Assembly (NCBI GenBank): GCA_964399165.1 | Contig: CAYNPO010000010.1 | Location: 1 to 64,000 of the forward strand | Direction of reading: 5' to 3' | Source: UBA6144 sp964399165 | Lineage (GTDB): Bacteria > Bdellovibrionota > Bacteriovoracia > Bacteriovoracales > Bacteriovoracaceae | DNA: 64,000 nucleotides | Shown here: one piece after another, positions 16,615-24,052 of the stretch | How positions within the stretch are numbered: the first letter of the stretch is position 1 | Layout of the letters: every line of letters starts with the position of its first letter | Made by a program: the position numbers and the translations under genes | The notes under the pieces: generated by a model | What the model was told of the DNA's origin: nothing | The model's input: only the letters and a program-made list of their open reading frames with translations | Databases searched by the model: none

Positions 16615-17736
16615 ATGAGGCCCATGCACATTTCCTCCATCCGCACCGTGCTGCCTACCCACATGCTCACCCAGGGCGAAAGCCTAGCGTGGCTCGTCGA
16701 CGCCCACGTGGAGGCGGAACGCTTCCGCCTGGGGACCGACTTCCCCGAAGAGGGGGGATTACGCGACTATTTACTTCGGCACGCCATCGGGCCGGATGCC
16801 ATCGCCTTCCGCGGCAGCGATTGCCCGGACGTTCGCACGCGGGATTGGCAGAACCACCGCATCTATCGCCTCACACCTGAGAGTCCAAGAGGCGCCGACA
16901 TTCAGGCGCGGACGCGCTTTTTCGGAGAGCGTGCCCTGGAAATCATGGGGAAGCTTTACGCCGGCGCCACCCCACCCGACCATCTAATCCACGTGACGTG
17001 CACTGGCTACCAGTCCCCGAGCCCTGCCCAGCGCTGGGTGGCCGCTCAAGGTTGGCCCACCGAGGTTACACACTCCTACCACATGGGGTGTTACGCCTCC
17101 CTGCCGGCAGTCCGGCTGGCGGTGGCCCTCGCGCGCGAGGACGGAAGACGCGTGGACGTCGCCCACACCGAGATGTGCAGCCTCCACTTGGACCCCCTTA
17201 ACCACTCCGCTGAACAGGCGGTGCTGGGCAGCCTATTCGCCGACGGGCACGCGCGCTACCAAGTCTCCGAGGAGCCTTCCCGGGGGCCCGGTTTCCGCGT
17301 GCGGGCACTGGCCGAGAAAATCCTACCGGACAGTGCGGATGACATGACCTGGGAACCAGGACCGTGGGGGATGCGCATGTCGCTCGCCAAGGAAATTCCG
17401 GACAAGATAGGTTTCGCCGCTCCGGGGTTCCTATCAGAACTCGCCGGGCGTGCGCACCTTCCCATGACGGGGATGATGTCCCCCCGCACCTTGTGGGCCA
17501 TCCATCCCGGTGGCCCGAAGATCATCGACGCTGTCCAGACTGGACTGAACCTCACGCCATCCCAAATCCAGGCTTCCCGGGATGTTTTGCACGACCGTGG
17601 CAACATGTCCTCCGCCACGCTTCCCCACGTTTGGGAGCGCATCCTCGCGGCGGCGCCCGATCCCGGCACGCTCGTGGTCAGCCTCGCTTTCGGCCCCGGC
17701 CTTACGCTCTTCGGGGCTGTTTTCGAGGTGACTTGA
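16615..17736 (+). CDS. Type III polyketide synthase (chalcone synthase-like)
   Basis: A homodimeric ketosynthase that would extend an acyl-CoA starter with malonyl-CoA and cyclise the product to an alkylresorcinol, alkylpyrone or similar ring. The full catalytic triad is visible: Cys159 in HMGCYAS, His297 in WAIHPGG and Asn330 in RGNMSSA. The C-terminal GPGLTLFGAVF strand is typical. At 373 residues it has the family length. An ATG three codons on is an alternative start. Its TGA is followed at once by the GTG of the membrane-methyltransferase gene, so the two very likely form a biosynthetic pair. The starter unit cannot be read from sequence. Confidence 0.93.
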   Translation: MRPMHISSIRTVLPTHMLTQGESLAWLVDAHVEAERFRLGTDFPEEGGLRDYLLRHAIGPDAIAFRGSDCPDVRTRDWQNHRIYRLTPESPRGADIQARTRFFGERALEIMGKLYAGATPPDHLIHVTCTGYQSPSPAQRWVAAQGWPTEVTHSYHMGCYASLPAVRLAVALAREDGRRVDVAHTEMCSLHLDPLNHSAEQAVLGSLFADGHARYQVSEEPSRGPGFRVRALAEKILPDSADDMTWEPGPWGMRMSLAKEIPDKIGFAAPGFLSELAGRAHLPMTGMMSPRTLWAIHPGGPKIIDAVQTGLNLTPSQIQASRDVLHDRGNMSSATLPHVWERILAAAPDPGTLVVSLAFGPGLTLFGAVFEVT

Positions 17737-18894
17737 GTGGAGCATTGGCTGTGGGCGCCGTTTTTCGCCCAGGGGGCGGTCATGGCCGTAGACGAGCTTC
17801 ACTTCCATGAGCGCCGCGGACTACCGGCGTGGGAGAGGTGGGGCCATCCGTTGGACACTCTTACGGTGTTCGCATGCTACCTCTTCCTCTGCCTGGGGGA
17901 ACCCACCCGCGCCGGTCTGTGGGCGTACGTTTGCCTAGGAGGCTTTTCCTGCATCTTCATCACGAAGGATGAAGCCGTTCACGGCAAGCTCTGCGGCATG
18001 ACGGAGAACTGGCTGCACGCGCTCCTTTACGTTCTCCACCCCATCACGCTCGCCGTCGCCGGGTGGGCGTGGTGGCACGGCGCGGGCGGCTTGGCGTTGC
18101 CGTTGGTGGCGACGGCGGTGGGAATGTTCATGGTCTACCAGATTTGGCGGTGGAACCGCCCGAAGCCCGCGTCTGTCAATAATGGCTTCTATGAGGACTT
18201 AGGTGAGAGGTGGTATACGGCCCAGGATGATCCCGTGGCACTCCTCAGGGCGGAAACCCGCGCCAAGCTGCCTTGGGTTGAGGAACGCCTGCGGACCGCC
18301 CGCCTGCACCACGTACTCGACGTTGGGTGCGGTGCGGGCTTTCTTAGCAACGCCCTGGCCGAGCGCGGATTTCGCGTGGGTGGCATCGACCTGTCTCAGG
18401 AGAGCCTGAAGGTGGCCCGCGCCCATGACGCCACAGGAACTGTGGCTTACGTCCGTGCGGATGCGAATCGTTTACCCTTTCCCGCGGCTTCGTTCGACGC
18501 CGTCACGTGCATGGACTTCCTTGAGCATGTGGAAGATCCGTCCAGGGTGGTGGGGGAATGCGCCCGGGTTTTGAAGCCTGGCGGATTATTCTTCTTCCAC
18601 ACCTTCAACCGCAACTTTTTATCTTGGCTGGTGGTGATCAAGGCCGTGGAGGCGCTCCTACCCAAGACTCCTCCACGCATGCATGTACTTCGATTATTCA
18701 TCAAGCCCGCCGAGTTGGAGCGGATGTGCTGGGCGAGCGGACTCGAACCGTTGGAGATGACTGGCTTGCGTCCCGTCTGGTCCACCGTTCCCTGGGCCCG
18801 TCTCTTTTCGGGCCGGGTGCCTGAAAGCTTTGCCTTCCGGACAACACCCTTCAAGGGGCTCTCATACTTGGGCGTGGCACGACGCAAGTTCTAG
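17737..18894 (+). CDS. Membrane domain fused to UbiG-type SAM methyltransferase
   Basis: A 385-residue two-part protein. Residues about 1-150 hold several hydrophobic helices and an unusual set of His, Glu and Asp residues (DELHFHE, GHPLD, KDEAVHG, then ENWLHALLYVLHP). Residues about 155-385 are a class I methyltransferase like UbiG, with the SAM loop LDVGCGAGFLS, the acidic GGIDLS strand and MDFLEHVED. It starts with GTG directly after the polyketide synthase stop. I infer that it methylates a phenolic or pyrone product at the membrane. The His/acid cluster could be a metal site, which would make the first half a modifying enzyme, but this is unproven. Confidence 0.82.
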   Translation: MEHWLWAPFFAQGAVMAVDELHFHERRGLPAWERWGHPLDTLTVFACYLFLCLGEPTRAGLWAYVCLGGFSCIFITKDEAVHGKLCGMTENWLHALLYVLHPITLAVAGWAWWHGAGGLALPLVATAVGMFMVYQIWRWNRPKPASVNNGFYEDLGERWYTAQDDPVALLRAETRAKLPWVEERLRTARLHHVLDVGCGAGFLSNALAERGFRVGGIDLSQESLKVARAHDATGTVAYVRADANRLPFPAASFDAVTCMDFLEHVEDPSRVVGECARVLKPGGLFFFHTFNRNFLSWLVVIKAVEALLPKTPPRMHVLRLFIKPAELERMCWASGLEPLEMTGLRPVWSTVPWARLFSGRVPESFAFRTTPFKGLSYLGVARRKF

Positions 18895-18902
18895 GCTGTC
18901 CC

Positions 18903-20267
18903 TCAATCTGCGCCCAACCAACTTTTGATGGTGGCGCCAAAGGAAGCCTGGGCCGCGATCACCGATGGCAGGGTCTGGAAGGCCCGTAGGTCGTCGCAAT
19001 GGGCAGCCCCTTCCATCACCAAGACTCCAAGACCCGGGTTCGGTGTCTCCTCCAGCGTGGAGGGGACCACGGAGAGGCGCAGCCAGGGATCGTCGCTGCC
19101 ATTGGTGAAAATGATCTTGGTGGTTGTGGGATCGAAGAGCGGGCCGTAGTACTCGGCGTTCAGGCTTCCATCAGCGGTCTGGGGGACTCCAAAGAGGCGC
19201 TCGCACACGCGGTCATGGTAGGCGAGGTCGATGCGGGAGGAGCGGGACGTGCCTTCCTCGCCTGCGTTCGCCACCTGGAACCAGCCGAACTCCCGGCAGC
19301 TCTGCCACATCCATTGCCGGAAGTATCCGCCGGGCGCGGCTTCCTCAGGCTCAGCCGCCTGCATGGAGATGCCCAGGGGGTTCATGCCAAGGCGCCCGAG
19401 GGCCGCGAGACCTGCGCGGGCATAGCCGTCCACCAGGTCGGAGGCGGTGGTCAGGGTCTGGCAGAAGGAGGTGCGAGACCCATATTGAACGGCGGCGGCG
19501 AGCATGTCCGCCACCACGTAGAGGAAGTCGTCATTGTCGCGGATCTCAGAAGCGCGGAATTGGGCCTTCACAGCGTCTGCTCCCTCGGGCGTCGCCAATC
19601 GTTGTTCGATCAACGCTACCGCCTCACGGACCTTATCCACGCAAGCGCCCTTGATGACGTTGGCTACATGGGCGTCGTACTCATTGAACTCGGCCTTCAC
19701 CAGCACCGGCGCGGAGGAGGCGAGCGCCCCCACAACTAACTCAGGGTGCTTGAGACGGTAGAAGGCGGCGAGGGTGCCGGCGTAAGACCCACCCACGGCG
19801 ACCCATTTGCCCTTGAGGTTCATGGTCTCCATGGCGTGGCGCTGGAAAGCAGCCAAATCGGCCAGGGCGGCTGCGAGGCTCAGGGGTTGGAGGTTTTCGG
19901 TGCTCAAGCGTGAGAAGGGGAGGCTCTGGCCGTAATAGCGGTGCTCCAGGGCCACCAAATGCGCTTTGGCCTCGCGGGCCAGTTGGCCGATGGCGGAATA
20001 CGAGGAGGTCCCGGCGCATGTCCACTCACCGCAGATCAAGTAGAAGACCGGCGAATTCTCGCCCTCGGCGTGGCGCGAGTCCACGAAGTAGCGCTGGTTG
20101 AATGTCGTTGTGTCGTCCACGCGGTCATGGTGCAATTTTTGGGCGAAGAAGCCAGTGGGATTCGCAAGGCCCTTTTGGTGGGCCTCCAGCCTGAAGCGCC
20201 AACCCCCGTCCAATGCCAATGCCTGGGTGGCGAGCAGAGTGAGGAGCGGGAAGACAAGAAAGCGCAT
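18903..20267 (-). CDS. Secreted S28 serine peptidase (Pro-X carboxypeptidase/tripeptidyl aminopeptidase type)
   Basis: An exported exopeptidase of family S28, which removes Pro-linked residues. After an 18-residue signal peptide come family motifs FFAQKLHHD, FNQRYFVD, ALEHRYYGQS and AVGGSYAGTLAA with nucleophile Ser161. Asp392 in TNGSDDPW and His423 in EGAAHCDD complete the triad. The length (454) is normal. S28 enzymes are common in eukaryotes and Streptomyces-like or predatory bacteria. It is convergent with the methyltransferase gene and looks monocistronic. Confidence 0.92.
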   Translation of the reverse strand: MRFLVFPLLTLLATQALALDGGWRFRLEAHQKGLANPTGFFAQKLHHDRVDDTTTFNQRYFVDSRHAEGENSPVFYLICGEWTCAGTSSYSAIGQLAREAKAHLVALEHRYYGQSLPFSRLSTENLQPLSLAAALADLAAFQRHAMETMNLKGKWVAVGGSYAGTLAAFYRLKHPELVVGALASSAPVLVKAEFNEYDAHVANVIKGACVDKVREAVALIEQRLATPEGADAVKAQFRASEIRDNDDFLYVVADMLAAAVQYGSRTSFCQTLTTASDLVDGYARAGLAALGRLGMNPLGISMQAAEPEEAAPGGYFRQWMWQSCREFGWFQVANAGEEGTSRSSRIDLAYHDRVCERLFGVPQTADGSLNAEYYGPLFDPTTTKIIFTNGSDDPWLRLSVVPSTLEETPNPGLGVLVMEGAAHCDDLRAFQTLPSVIAAQASFGATIKSWLGAD

Positions 20268-20345
20268 GAAACCCCCGGGTCAAAGGGGTCCTTTATAGAC
20301 CTTCCACCCCCGCACGCCCACTACGCCTGTAAAAACTTCGCCGTC

Positions 20346-20675
20346 CTAAAAACGTGGATCGGGGATGGCGGGATTAGGGTCCCCTTGGGTCGAAGGCCAC
20401 ATCTCAGGACGTTGCGGTCCCCGGTACCTGGTCCGGTAGCGCTCCTCGGGTGTTCTGGGGAGGCGGGGAACGTCCTCCTCCCGCTGCATGTCGTCCTCGT
20501 TGCGGGGCGTGTTGTGGGTGGGCGCGGACCTATCAGGAACATATGTGCCGTACCCTATGGGAGTATCGGCGGGATCTGGGACGTCCTCGTAAAATGTCGG
20601 CTCAACCGCAGCGGGTTTAGCCTCCGCCATGGCGGCCCCCGACAGGAGCAAGGGAAAAACCAGCGTTGTCATCAT
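20346..20675 (-). CDS. Small secreted proline-rich protein
   Basis: A product of about 109 residues with a signal peptide (MMTTLVFPLL...AMAEA) and a hydrophilic mature region rich in Pro, Arg, Glu and Asp that is probably disordered. Two adjacent ATGs (20675 and 20672) follow AAGGAGGG; the second has better spacing. No family is recognised. Confidence 0.55.
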   Translation of the reverse strand: MMTTLVFPLLLSGAAMAEAKPAAVEPTFYEDVPDPADTPIGYGTYVPDRSAPTHNTPRNEDDMQREEDVPRLPRTPEERYRTRYRGPQRPEMWPSTQGDPNPAIPDPRF

Positions 20676-20856
20676 AGTCCCTCCTTGTCTCCCTCCACCT
20701 AACCACTTTCCTGGGCGTGGCGCCATGGACGGCCTTGAGTGGGTAAAAGATGTCTGGCCCGCGTGTGGAAATAACTCAACAAACGCTTTATGGCGGAATG
20801 ATGTGGCTCCGCGCAGGGAGGTTTAGCCTGGGACGTAACGACCAAGGAGGTCTTCC

Positions 20857-20982
20857 ATGCAAACCCAGCCGCAACAGCCCCAACAACCCCAGCAGCCCGA
20901 ACCCAAGCGCGAGGAAGGCGGTGATGAACTCAAGGACATCCCCGTCACGCCCAAGGCCAAAACGTCCCAGGACAAACGTTAA
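20857..20982 (+). CDS. 41-residue disordered Gln/Pro-rich protein
   Basis: A very short gene with a strong AAGGAGG site six bases before the ATG and a perfect intrinsic terminator 12 bases after the stop. The product has an N-terminal Gln-Pro repeat (three QQP units), then a charged, probably disordered tail ending TSQDKR. The signals on both sides support a real transcription unit. No homologue is recognised; it begins an island of small proteins. Confidence 0.65.
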   Translation: MQTQPQQPQQPQQPEPKREEGGDELKDIPVTPKAKTSQDKR

Positions 20983-20993
20983 ACAAAGCAGCT

Positions 20994-21020
20994 GTCCCCC
21001 ACATTTTGTGGGGGACTTTT
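20994..21020 (+). terminator. Intrinsic terminator after the 41-residue gene
   Basis: A perfect 10-bp stem (20994-21003 with 21007-21016) with a three-base loop, followed by TTTT. It ends the transcript of the small gene at 20857-20982. Confidence 0.9.
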
Positions 21021-21164
21021 CCATGACAAACCGAGCCTAAATAACGCGTGTCCTGGATTTTTCGAATAATACACACAGCCTCCACCGCCCCTTGAAGCCC
21101 AGAATCTCCCACCCCTTTAAGCTTTCCTTATCCGCATCCATAGCGGGCGAACGTGGAGGCTCCT

Positions 21165-21332
21165 ATGAACGACCAAGAAAAACGCAACTCCGGAAACGAA
21201 GACACCCCCGCTGGCCTGGTGCTCGCAGCGGAAAAGTGGATCAAGAAATTCATCCGCGACCTTGGAAGGGCCGAAACCGATCCGGCCGCCCGCGAGTGGG
21301 TCAAGTCGGCTTTGCATCCCTCACTCCTCTAA
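21165..21332 (+). CDS. 55-residue small charged protein
   Basis: A short open frame beginning MNDQEKRNSG with GGAGG five bases before the ATG. The middle (AAEKWIKKFIRDLG) would form an amphipathic helix, and the rest is polar. No family is recognised. It lies between a terminator and the candidate structured RNA. The strong ribosome site and good codon use suggest it is translated. Confidence 0.5.
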   Translation: MNDQEKRNSGNEDTPAGLVLAAEKWIKKFIRDLGRAETDPAAREWVKSALHPSLL

Positions 21333-21342
21333 ACTACGGACA

Positions 21343-21517
21343 GGATCCATGGACCAGGTCTGTCAAACCTACGTCTGTTCCATCATGAAGGTTCCCCACA
21401 TGACCGTTCACGCGGTCATGCCATAACCCTCGGCAGAATTACCGGGCGGCCAACACGCTGACTCGGTCCATGGATCCCTGATGAATTGGCCTCCCGAATG
21501 GGAGGCCTATTTTTTTG
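21343..21517 (+). ncRNA. Candidate structured RNA with closing stem and terminator
   Basis: A perfect 13-bp inverted repeat (21343-21355 with 21466-21478) encloses about 110 bases that contain an 8-bp hairpin (21400-21407 with 21414-21421), possibly extended by flanking GGTT/AACC. Ten bases later comes a perfect GGCCTCCC/GGGAGGCC stem with a T7 tail (21488-21517). No convincing protein is encoded here. The shape (closing stem, inner interrupted hairpin, terminator, under 200 bases) suggests a regulatory RNA. It is loosely 6S-like, but I see no 6S sequence signature. A protein operator or mobile relic is also possible. Confidence 0.4.
21488..21517 (+). terminator. Intrinsic terminator with T7 tail
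   Basis: A perfect 8-bp stem (21488-21495 with 21500-21507) with loop GAAT, followed by TA and seven T residues. It ends whatever is transcribed from the region 21165-21480. Confidence 0.92.
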
Positions 21518-21611
21518 TGTGCAGAACAATCCATCAAGCTTCCACGGCTGCTCCAAGAGGTGTGATTGCCTTTAGCCTAGTCTGTTGCTTGGACTACCGA
21601 GGGAGGTCGCC

Positions 21612-22007
21612 ATGAAAGCACGCAGAACCATCACTAAAACTTTCTTGAAGGAAGCACTCTGGACAGCCGCCGGCATGGTGGTGACCTTCGTGGCCCGAAA
21701 GGTGCCTTGGGAACGGGTGATCGACCCGCAAGTGGTGGGATCCATCCGGCAGGCCCTTTGGCCCGAGCAAACACCTCTCACCGCCAAAGCAGCCCCTGGT
21801 AGCAATGGTCCATCCGCCCGTGGACCGGTGGACCATGCCGAGGTCCAAGAGAAAGGCGCCCAAGCTCGCGACGGCCAAGCTGCCCGGGTGGCCCGTGAAA
21901 TTCCCGCCCCGACTCTTGGAAAAGGCAGCAAGATGGCCGCTCCCGGGGCTGGCAAGAAGCCGCTGCCGGCAAAGCGCCACTACAACGGCAAGTCCCGTCA
22001 CGCTTAA
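21612..22007 (+). CDS. Small basic protein with one hydrophobic helix
   Basis: A 131-residue product starting MKARRTITK with GGGAGG seven bases upstream of the ATG. Residues about 10-30 (LKEALWTAAGMVVTFVARKV) could be a membrane or amphipathic helix. The rest is Ala, Pro, Lys and Gly rich, strongly basic at the end (KRHYNGKSRHA), and probably disordered. It could bind nucleic acid or membrane, but no family is recognised. The next gene starts 14 bases after its stop, so the two form an operon. Confidence 0.6.
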   Translation: MKARRTITKTFLKEALWTAAGMVVTFVARKVPWERVIDPQVVGSIRQALWPEQTPLTAKAAPGSNGPSARGPVDHAEVQEKGAQARDGQAARVAREIPAPTLGKGSKMAAPGAGKKPLPAKRHYNGKSRHA

Positions 22008-22021
22008 GCAAGGAGGAAGAC

Positions 22022-22315
22022 ATGCCCCACACCACAACCCCAGATACTGCTCCCCGGGAAGAGGGCGTCCGCACCCGCAGCACGGCCCCTCGTGAAGGAG
22101 TCGCCTATCCCGATATGGAAAACCACTCCCCCTCAGCCGAGGAGAAGGAGGGCAAGATCGACATGCAGAACGAGGGCGGTGGCGGCGCCATTGACCACGT
22201 TGAGGGCGAAGAGCTCACTGAGGCGGTAGATCTGCAGAAGGATGTGGGCTACGACGTGAACGTTCGCCCGGGCATCCGGATCGCGGATGAGCAGGGGCTA
22301 GACCGTCCCCTCTAA
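22022..22315 (+). CDS. Small acidic disordered protein
   Basis: A 97-residue hydrophilic protein with AAGGAGG ahead of the ATG. It is rich in Glu, Asp and Gly and lacks any hydrophobic core, so it is probably disordered. It is coexpressed with the basic protein just upstream; opposite charge suggests they could pair, which is only an inference. No family is recognised. Confidence 0.6.
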   Translation: MPHTTTPDTAPREEGVRTRSTAPREGVAYPDMENHSPSAEEKEGKIDMQNEGGGGAIDHVEGEELTEAVDLQKDVGYDVNVRPGIRIADEQGLDRPL

Positions 22316-22480
22316 GCCGAGTGTGCGGGTCGGGATTCTTGGGAGCACCGAAAGGTTTGGCCTTCAAGTGTTCTGGCCCATGCCATATGACCTTTTCTTT
22401 CCGTCGCTTTTTCCTCCTTTTGCCGGACTTGGATGCCTTTATACTAGAGGCACCCTTGACCCTTAATCTGGAGGAATGGA

Positions 22481-23329
22481 ATGGAAGCCACCCGGAGCTG
22501 GCGCTGGATGCCGGCGCTCACAACTTTGTCCCTGACCCTGCTCGTAAGCTGCTCTACCGCCCAACGTACCCCCGACTCAACTCTTGATGATCCTCCCCGC
22601 CGCCACGGTGAAGTTCGGCGCGATGATCGCCGCGATGATCGCCGCGATGACCGCCGTGACGACCGCCGCGACGATCGCCGTGACGACCGTCGCGATGACC
22701 GCCGCGATGACCGCCGCGATGACCGCCGTGACGACCGTCGCGATGGCCGTATCGGTGACCGCCGTGACGATCGCCGCCCCGATGTGCGCACCCGCGTGAT
22801 CATTACTCGCCGGGATGGTCGCGAGCATCGCTGGAACCGCCGTGACAACTGGCGTACTCGCCGCCACCACGATGGCCGTAACCGCAACTGTATTTACTGC
22901 TTCGACCGTTCCCGCTACGGCGCCAGCTGGGGCCGGGACATCGTGGAGCTGGGCAACGAGATCACCCTTTACTCCACCAGTCCCTACGCCACCTCCAATT
23001 ACACCAGCTACCTCCCGACCCGCGTGTGCGGATTGCGCAGCATCAGCATCGAGGTTCTCGACAACGAGGCCCGCATCAACCGTGTAGAGGTGCAGTACTT
23101 CGGTGAGTATACCTGGGACAGCTTGCCCATCCGCGCCGACTGGGACTTCCGCAACGTCGCCGAGGAAGGCGACCGCAGCGTTTGGTTGGACATCGGTTCC
23201 CACCGCCACAACGATCGCTCCTGCATCCAAGCCGTCCGCGTGAATGGCCACACTTACCGGGACTACTTCGACTTCGACTACGCCCGTGTGCAGTTCTACG
23301 GCTCCCGGGTACCCCAGCGCTCCTACTGA
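22481..23329 (+). CDS. Lipoprotein with RRDD tandem repeat
   Basis: A 282-residue envelope protein. The signal peptide ends in lipobox LLVSC (Cys24). After a short linker come ten perfect Arg-Arg-Asp-Asp units and four degenerate ones (residues about 46-101), a zwitterionic stretch likely to form a charged rod. From about residue 130 there is a folded beta-rich domain with paired cysteines (CIYCFD, VCGL, SCIQ) that looks like a small carbohydrate- or protein-binding domain; I do not recognise the family. GGAGG lies eight bases before the ATG and a strong terminator follows. Confidence 0.75.
   Translation: MEATRSWRWMPALTTLSLTLLVSCSTAQRTPDSTLDDPPRRHGEVRRDDRRDDRRDDRRDDRRDDRRDDRRDDRRDDRRDDRRDDRRDGRIGDRRDDRRPDVRTRVIITRRDGREHRWNRRDNWRTRRHHDGRNRNCIYCFDRSRYGASWGRDIVELGNEITLYSTSPYATSNYTSYLPTRVCGLRSISIEVLDNEARINRVEVQYFGEYTWDSLPIRADWDFRNVAEEGDRSVWLDIGSHRHNDRSCIQAVRVNGHTYRDYFDFDYARVQFYGSRVPQRSY
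22616..22783 (+). repeat. Fourteen 12-bp units coding for Arg-Arg-Asp-Asp
   Basis: Tandem 12-base units varying around CGCCGCGATGAC, ten coding exactly RRDD, then RRDG, RIGD, RRDD and RRPD. Synonymous differences between units show the repeat is kept at the protein level and is not a very recent expansion. It lies inside the lipoprotein gene. Confidence 0.95.
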
Positions 23330-23348
23330 GAGCGGACTCCAAGAACGA

Positions 23349-23379
23349 AAAAGGGCCCCTCACGGGGCCCTTCCTTTTT
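23349..23379. terminator. Bidirectional intrinsic terminator
   Basis: A perfect 9-bp stem (AAGGGCCCC with GGGGCCCTT) with loop TCAC. It has a T5 stretch on the plus side and an A5 stretch before it that reads as T5 on the minus strand. It serves the RRDD lipoprotein and the convergent 54-residue gene. Confidence 0.92.
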
Positions 23380-23396
23380 GTTCGTGTTGAATGGGC

Positions 23397-23561
23397 TCAG
23401 TGGGGGGTGTTGAAGGAGCTGAGCAGGCTGTCGTAATCGATTTCGGTGGGGATGGTTTCCGTAGCGTCCACGTCTTGCGCGACGTCGCCGTCGGAGAAAC
23501 GCAGAAGGCCCGAACGGATGAACTCGGCTGAGCTGACTTCGATCTTGCTGATGGGGGCCAT
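23397..23561 (-). CDS. 54-residue acidic small protein
   Basis: A short gene reading MAPISKIEVS to SSFNTPH, with AAGGTG nine bases before the ATG and a bidirectional terminator just past its stop. The product is acidic, with pattern IPTEIDYDSLLSSF near the end suggesting a short helix. The FIRSGLLRFSDGD segment is reminiscent of anti-sigma FlgM-like short helices, but the match is too weak to name. Codon use is like neighbouring genes. Confidence 0.5.
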   Translation of the reverse strand: MAPISKIEVSSAEFIRSGLLRFSDGDVAQDVDATETIPTEIDYDSLLSSFNTPH

Positions 23562-23792
23562 GTTCTTTCACCTTGGTTGCGGTGCCGGTCCACCCGGCAC
23601 TTGGCTTATAGCATAAGGGGTTAGGGACGCTGGGGACCTTCGTCCTCCGGTGTAAAAATTATGCACTCCCGTGCACATTTTCTGGAGCGTGCTGCTCGTG
23701 GAGGCAAGTACGCACGACTTTCACGAACCGTGGATGTCCCGGCCACGGCCCGTCCCCAGAATGGGTGTTAGGCCCTTGAAGGAGGACATGCC

Positions 23793-24002
23793 ATGAACCC
23801 CTATCCCCACGAGAATCTTCCCCAGGATAAGCGTTACGCCGCCTATGACGCTGCGGTGGACACCGACGACAGCGATGAGGAGGGGCGCTCCCTCGAGCAG
23901 GAAAACAACGACGAGTGGGCGCTTGATCCCGAGGCCCCCCGTCCTGGGCACATGGCAGAGGATGAGGACGAGGAGGATTTGGACCTTCCCCTCATTTCTT
24001 GA
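23793..24002 (+). CDS. 69-residue acidic small protein
   Basis: A hydrophilic protein starting MNPYPHENLPQ with AAGGAGG upstream. About a third of its residues are Asp or Glu, so it is probably disordered. A GGGGGTGG/CCACCCCC hairpin follows the stop at about 24011-24033. No family is recognised. It ends the run of small proteins. Confidence 0.6.
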   Translation: MNPYPHENLPQDKRYAAYDAAVDTDDSDEEGRSLEQENNDEWALDPEAPRPGHMAEDEDEEDLDLPLIS

Positions 24003-24052
24003 AATTGACCGGGGGTGGTCGACGGCCACCCCCTATGCCATGATGGGCCCGC

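Noticed and set aside
21349..21426. 25-codon open frame inside the candidate RNA
   Set aside because: Its ATG lies within the closing stem and the ribosome site is poor; the paired structure explains the region better.
22616..22783. CRISPR-like tandem repeat
   Set aside because: Units are contiguous with no spacers and code for a regular peptide.
22584..22799. Ala/Met/Thr-rich frame across the RRDD repeat
   Set aside because: It is only the repeat read in another frame; the lipoprotein frame has a signal peptide, lipobox and folded domain.
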